Of a stretch of DNA of 51,356 nt, positions 50,271 to 51,356 are shown piece by piece. Source of the stretch: JBEEJZ01 sp046046915 (GTDB lineage Bacteria; Pseudomonadota; Gammaproteobacteria; Burkholderiales; Burkholderiaceae_C). Within the stretch, counting starts at the first letter, position 1. Each line of letters begins with the position of its first letter. The notes beneath the pieces were generated by a model. That model made no database searches. It was not told the DNA's origin and was given only the letters and a program-made list of their open reading frames with translations. The translations under genes and the position numbers were made by a program. The DNA lies in contig JBJOIT010000021.1 of NCBI GenBank assembly GCA_046046915.1, positions 1 through 51,356 of the forward strand, written 5' to 3'.

Positions 50271-51356
50271 TGTACATCTGGCAATCACCCCACTGGCCCG
50301 AGTTTGAGGTGGATCAAGCGGTACTTCAGCCTGCCTTGAGGGATGCGCGTCTTGCGCAAGGCAAGGCACTGGGCATGGCCAGACATCTCCAGCTGGTGGA
50401 CCTGGCAGCCCTGCAGTTGCAAGGCTGGGCCGACGAGGCCATCGCCACAGCGCAAATAGAAGGCGAAACCCTGCAGGTCAACTCGGTCAGGGCGTCAGCG
50501 GCACGGCGTCTGGGTTTGGCCGATGCCAAAGTAATGGACCGCGATGCGCGCACCGAGGCAACCCTGGACGTGCTGCAAGCCGCCGTCGAGCAAAGCCACC
50601 AAGCCTTGACCCACGACACCCTGCATGGCTGGCAGGCGGCCTTGTTCCCGACCGGGCGCAGCGGCATCCAGAAAATTCGCACAGGCGCTTACCGCGACCA
50701 TGCCGAACCCATGCAGATCGTCACGCCCCGCATGGGCAAGCCCGACATCGTGCACTACCAGGCCCCGGCCTCTGCGGATGTGGGCGCCCAAATGACACGG
50801 CTGATCGATTGGTTTAACCAGAGCTTGAACCAAACGGACGGCTTGGTGCGCGCCGCATTGGCGCATCTGTGGCTGGAGGCGATACACCCGTTTGAAGATG
50901 GCAATGGCCGTGTGGGCCGCGCCCTGGTGGAAATGGCTTTGGCGCAAGACCTGAAAACCGACAAGCGCTTGTGGAGCTTGTCGCAGCAAATGTGGCTGGA
51001 CCGGTCGGGTTACTACGCCCAATTGCAAGCGGCCACCGGGCAGGCCAGCATGGACGTGACACCCTGGGTGCAATGGTTTGTGCGCTGCGTGCACAAAGCC
51101 GCTGAGGCCACCTGGGAGCACATGGAAGCAGCCTTGCGCAAAAACCAGTTTTGGGCCGAGCTGCGCGAGCAACACCCGCAACTCACGCCCACCCAAACCA
51201 AGGCGATCAACAAACTGTATGACGTGGCGCCCGATGGGTTTGCCAACGGCATCAGCACCGAGAACTACGTCAACCTGTGCCGCGTCTCACGCGCCACGGC
51301 TTATCGTGAACTCACGGCGCTGGTCGAGATGGGGGTGCTGGTGCAGACGGGGGTGG
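50270..51356 (+). CDS. Fic-family protein with canonical core motif (3' end outside window)
   Basis: The frame is open from 50252 to the window end (at least 362 residues from 50270). The N-terminus MYIWQSPHWPEF is the DUF4172 type that precedes Fic domains. An inhibitory motif is at T60-x3-E64-G65 (TAQIEGE). The Fic core is HPFEDGNGRVGR with H206, complete and expected to be active in AMP transfer to a target hydroxyl when inhibition is relieved. A C-terminal winged-helix candidate lies near the window end (VSRATAYRELTALVEMGVLV). The start is 50270, or 50252 (MDKLRF) which has AGGA 12 bases upstream. If 50252 is used, the last repeat lies inside the gene. Confidence 0.92.
   Translation, partial: MYIWQSPHWPEFEVDQAVLQPALRDARLAQGKALGMARHLQLVDLAALQLQGWADEAIATAQIEGETLQVNSVRASAARRLGLADAKVMDRDARTEATLDVLQAAVEQSHQALTHDTLHGWQAALFPTGRSGIQKIRTGAYRDHAEPMQIVTPRMGKPDIVHYQAPASADVGAQMTRLIDWFNQSLNQTDGLVRAALAHLWLEAIHPFEDGNGRVGRALVEMALAQDLKTDKRLWSLSQQMWLDRSGYYAQLQAATGQASMDVTPWVQWFVRCVHKAAEATWEHMEAALRKNQFWAELREQHPQLTPTQTKAINKLYDVAPDGFANGISTENYVNLCRVSRATAYRELTALVEMGVLVQTGV

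Overview
The window looks like a chromosomal segment of a Comamonadaceae-type betaproteobacterium (Burkholderiales; Hydrogenophaga, Acidovorax, Rhodoferax or similar). This rests on high-GC, densely packed coding, the sulfate cluster with a CysB-type regulator, the SHP/diheme-cytochrome/cytochrome-b cluster, and the style of the ProQ, AmpG and copper genes. Species cannot be fixed from the sequence alone. No rRNA, tRNA, CRISPR array, transposase or integrase was recognised.

Layout. 1-5.3 kb: end of ilvE, a small zinc-finger protein, a two-component system, ampG and an M48 protease. 5.4-13.4 kb: an IlvD/Edd sugar-acid dehydratase, then on the minus strand proQ, a pirin, aroE, an OYE-type flavin oxidoreductase and a P-type cation ATPase. 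13.6-21.6 kb: sulfate uptake. A stand-alone sulfate-binding protein, a RutE-like nitroreductase and cysB are separated from the sbp-cysTWA operon by three unrelated small genes (BLUF photoreceptor, Lmo0937-like membrane peptide, BON lipoprotein). 21.6-24.8 kb: lipocalin, a CHASE4-GGDEF diguanylate cyclase and TerC. 24.8-29.2 kb: a cytochrome b / diheme cytochrome c / SHP operon divergent from a PepSY protein and a QseBC/PhoPQ-like two-component pair. 29.2-31.8 kb: arsH, two small unknown genes and a CapA-type phosphoesterase.

31.8-34.3 kb is a rearranged patch. A Fic-family protein with an atypical core motif lies next to a 175-bp copy of the histidine-kinase gene found 1.1 kb further on, with a lower-GC OsmC-family gene between. 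34.3-40.5 kb: a copper-response module, with cusRS-like regulators divergent from a small exported protein, a TolC-like lipoprotein, a Tat-exported multicopper oxidase, a cupredoxin and a CusF-like protein. 40.5-43.5 kb: a minus-strand operon of a tiny J-domain protein and three unrecognised, partly very acidic proteins. 43.6-48 kb: small accessory genes, part of them visibly less GC-rich (histidine phosphatase, LMW protein tyrosine phosphatase, ChaN-like, COQ7-like, TIGR03643). 48-51.4 kb: xthA, pyrE, a DUF4124-type exported protein and a second, canonical Fic protein cut by the window end.

The most unusual signal is that both fic genes are preceded, right up to their start codons, by clusters of 13-bp repeats of related sequence (AAACTGCGCCACT in one, AAACTGCGCTTCA in the other). 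In both clusters some repeats face each other across the same 3-nt spacer, GAT. Both proteins carry a putative winged-helix segment, so a self-regulated Fic system with co-diverging operators is a plausible inference. The uncharacterised J-domain operon at 40.5-43.5 kb is the second candidate for an undescribed system.
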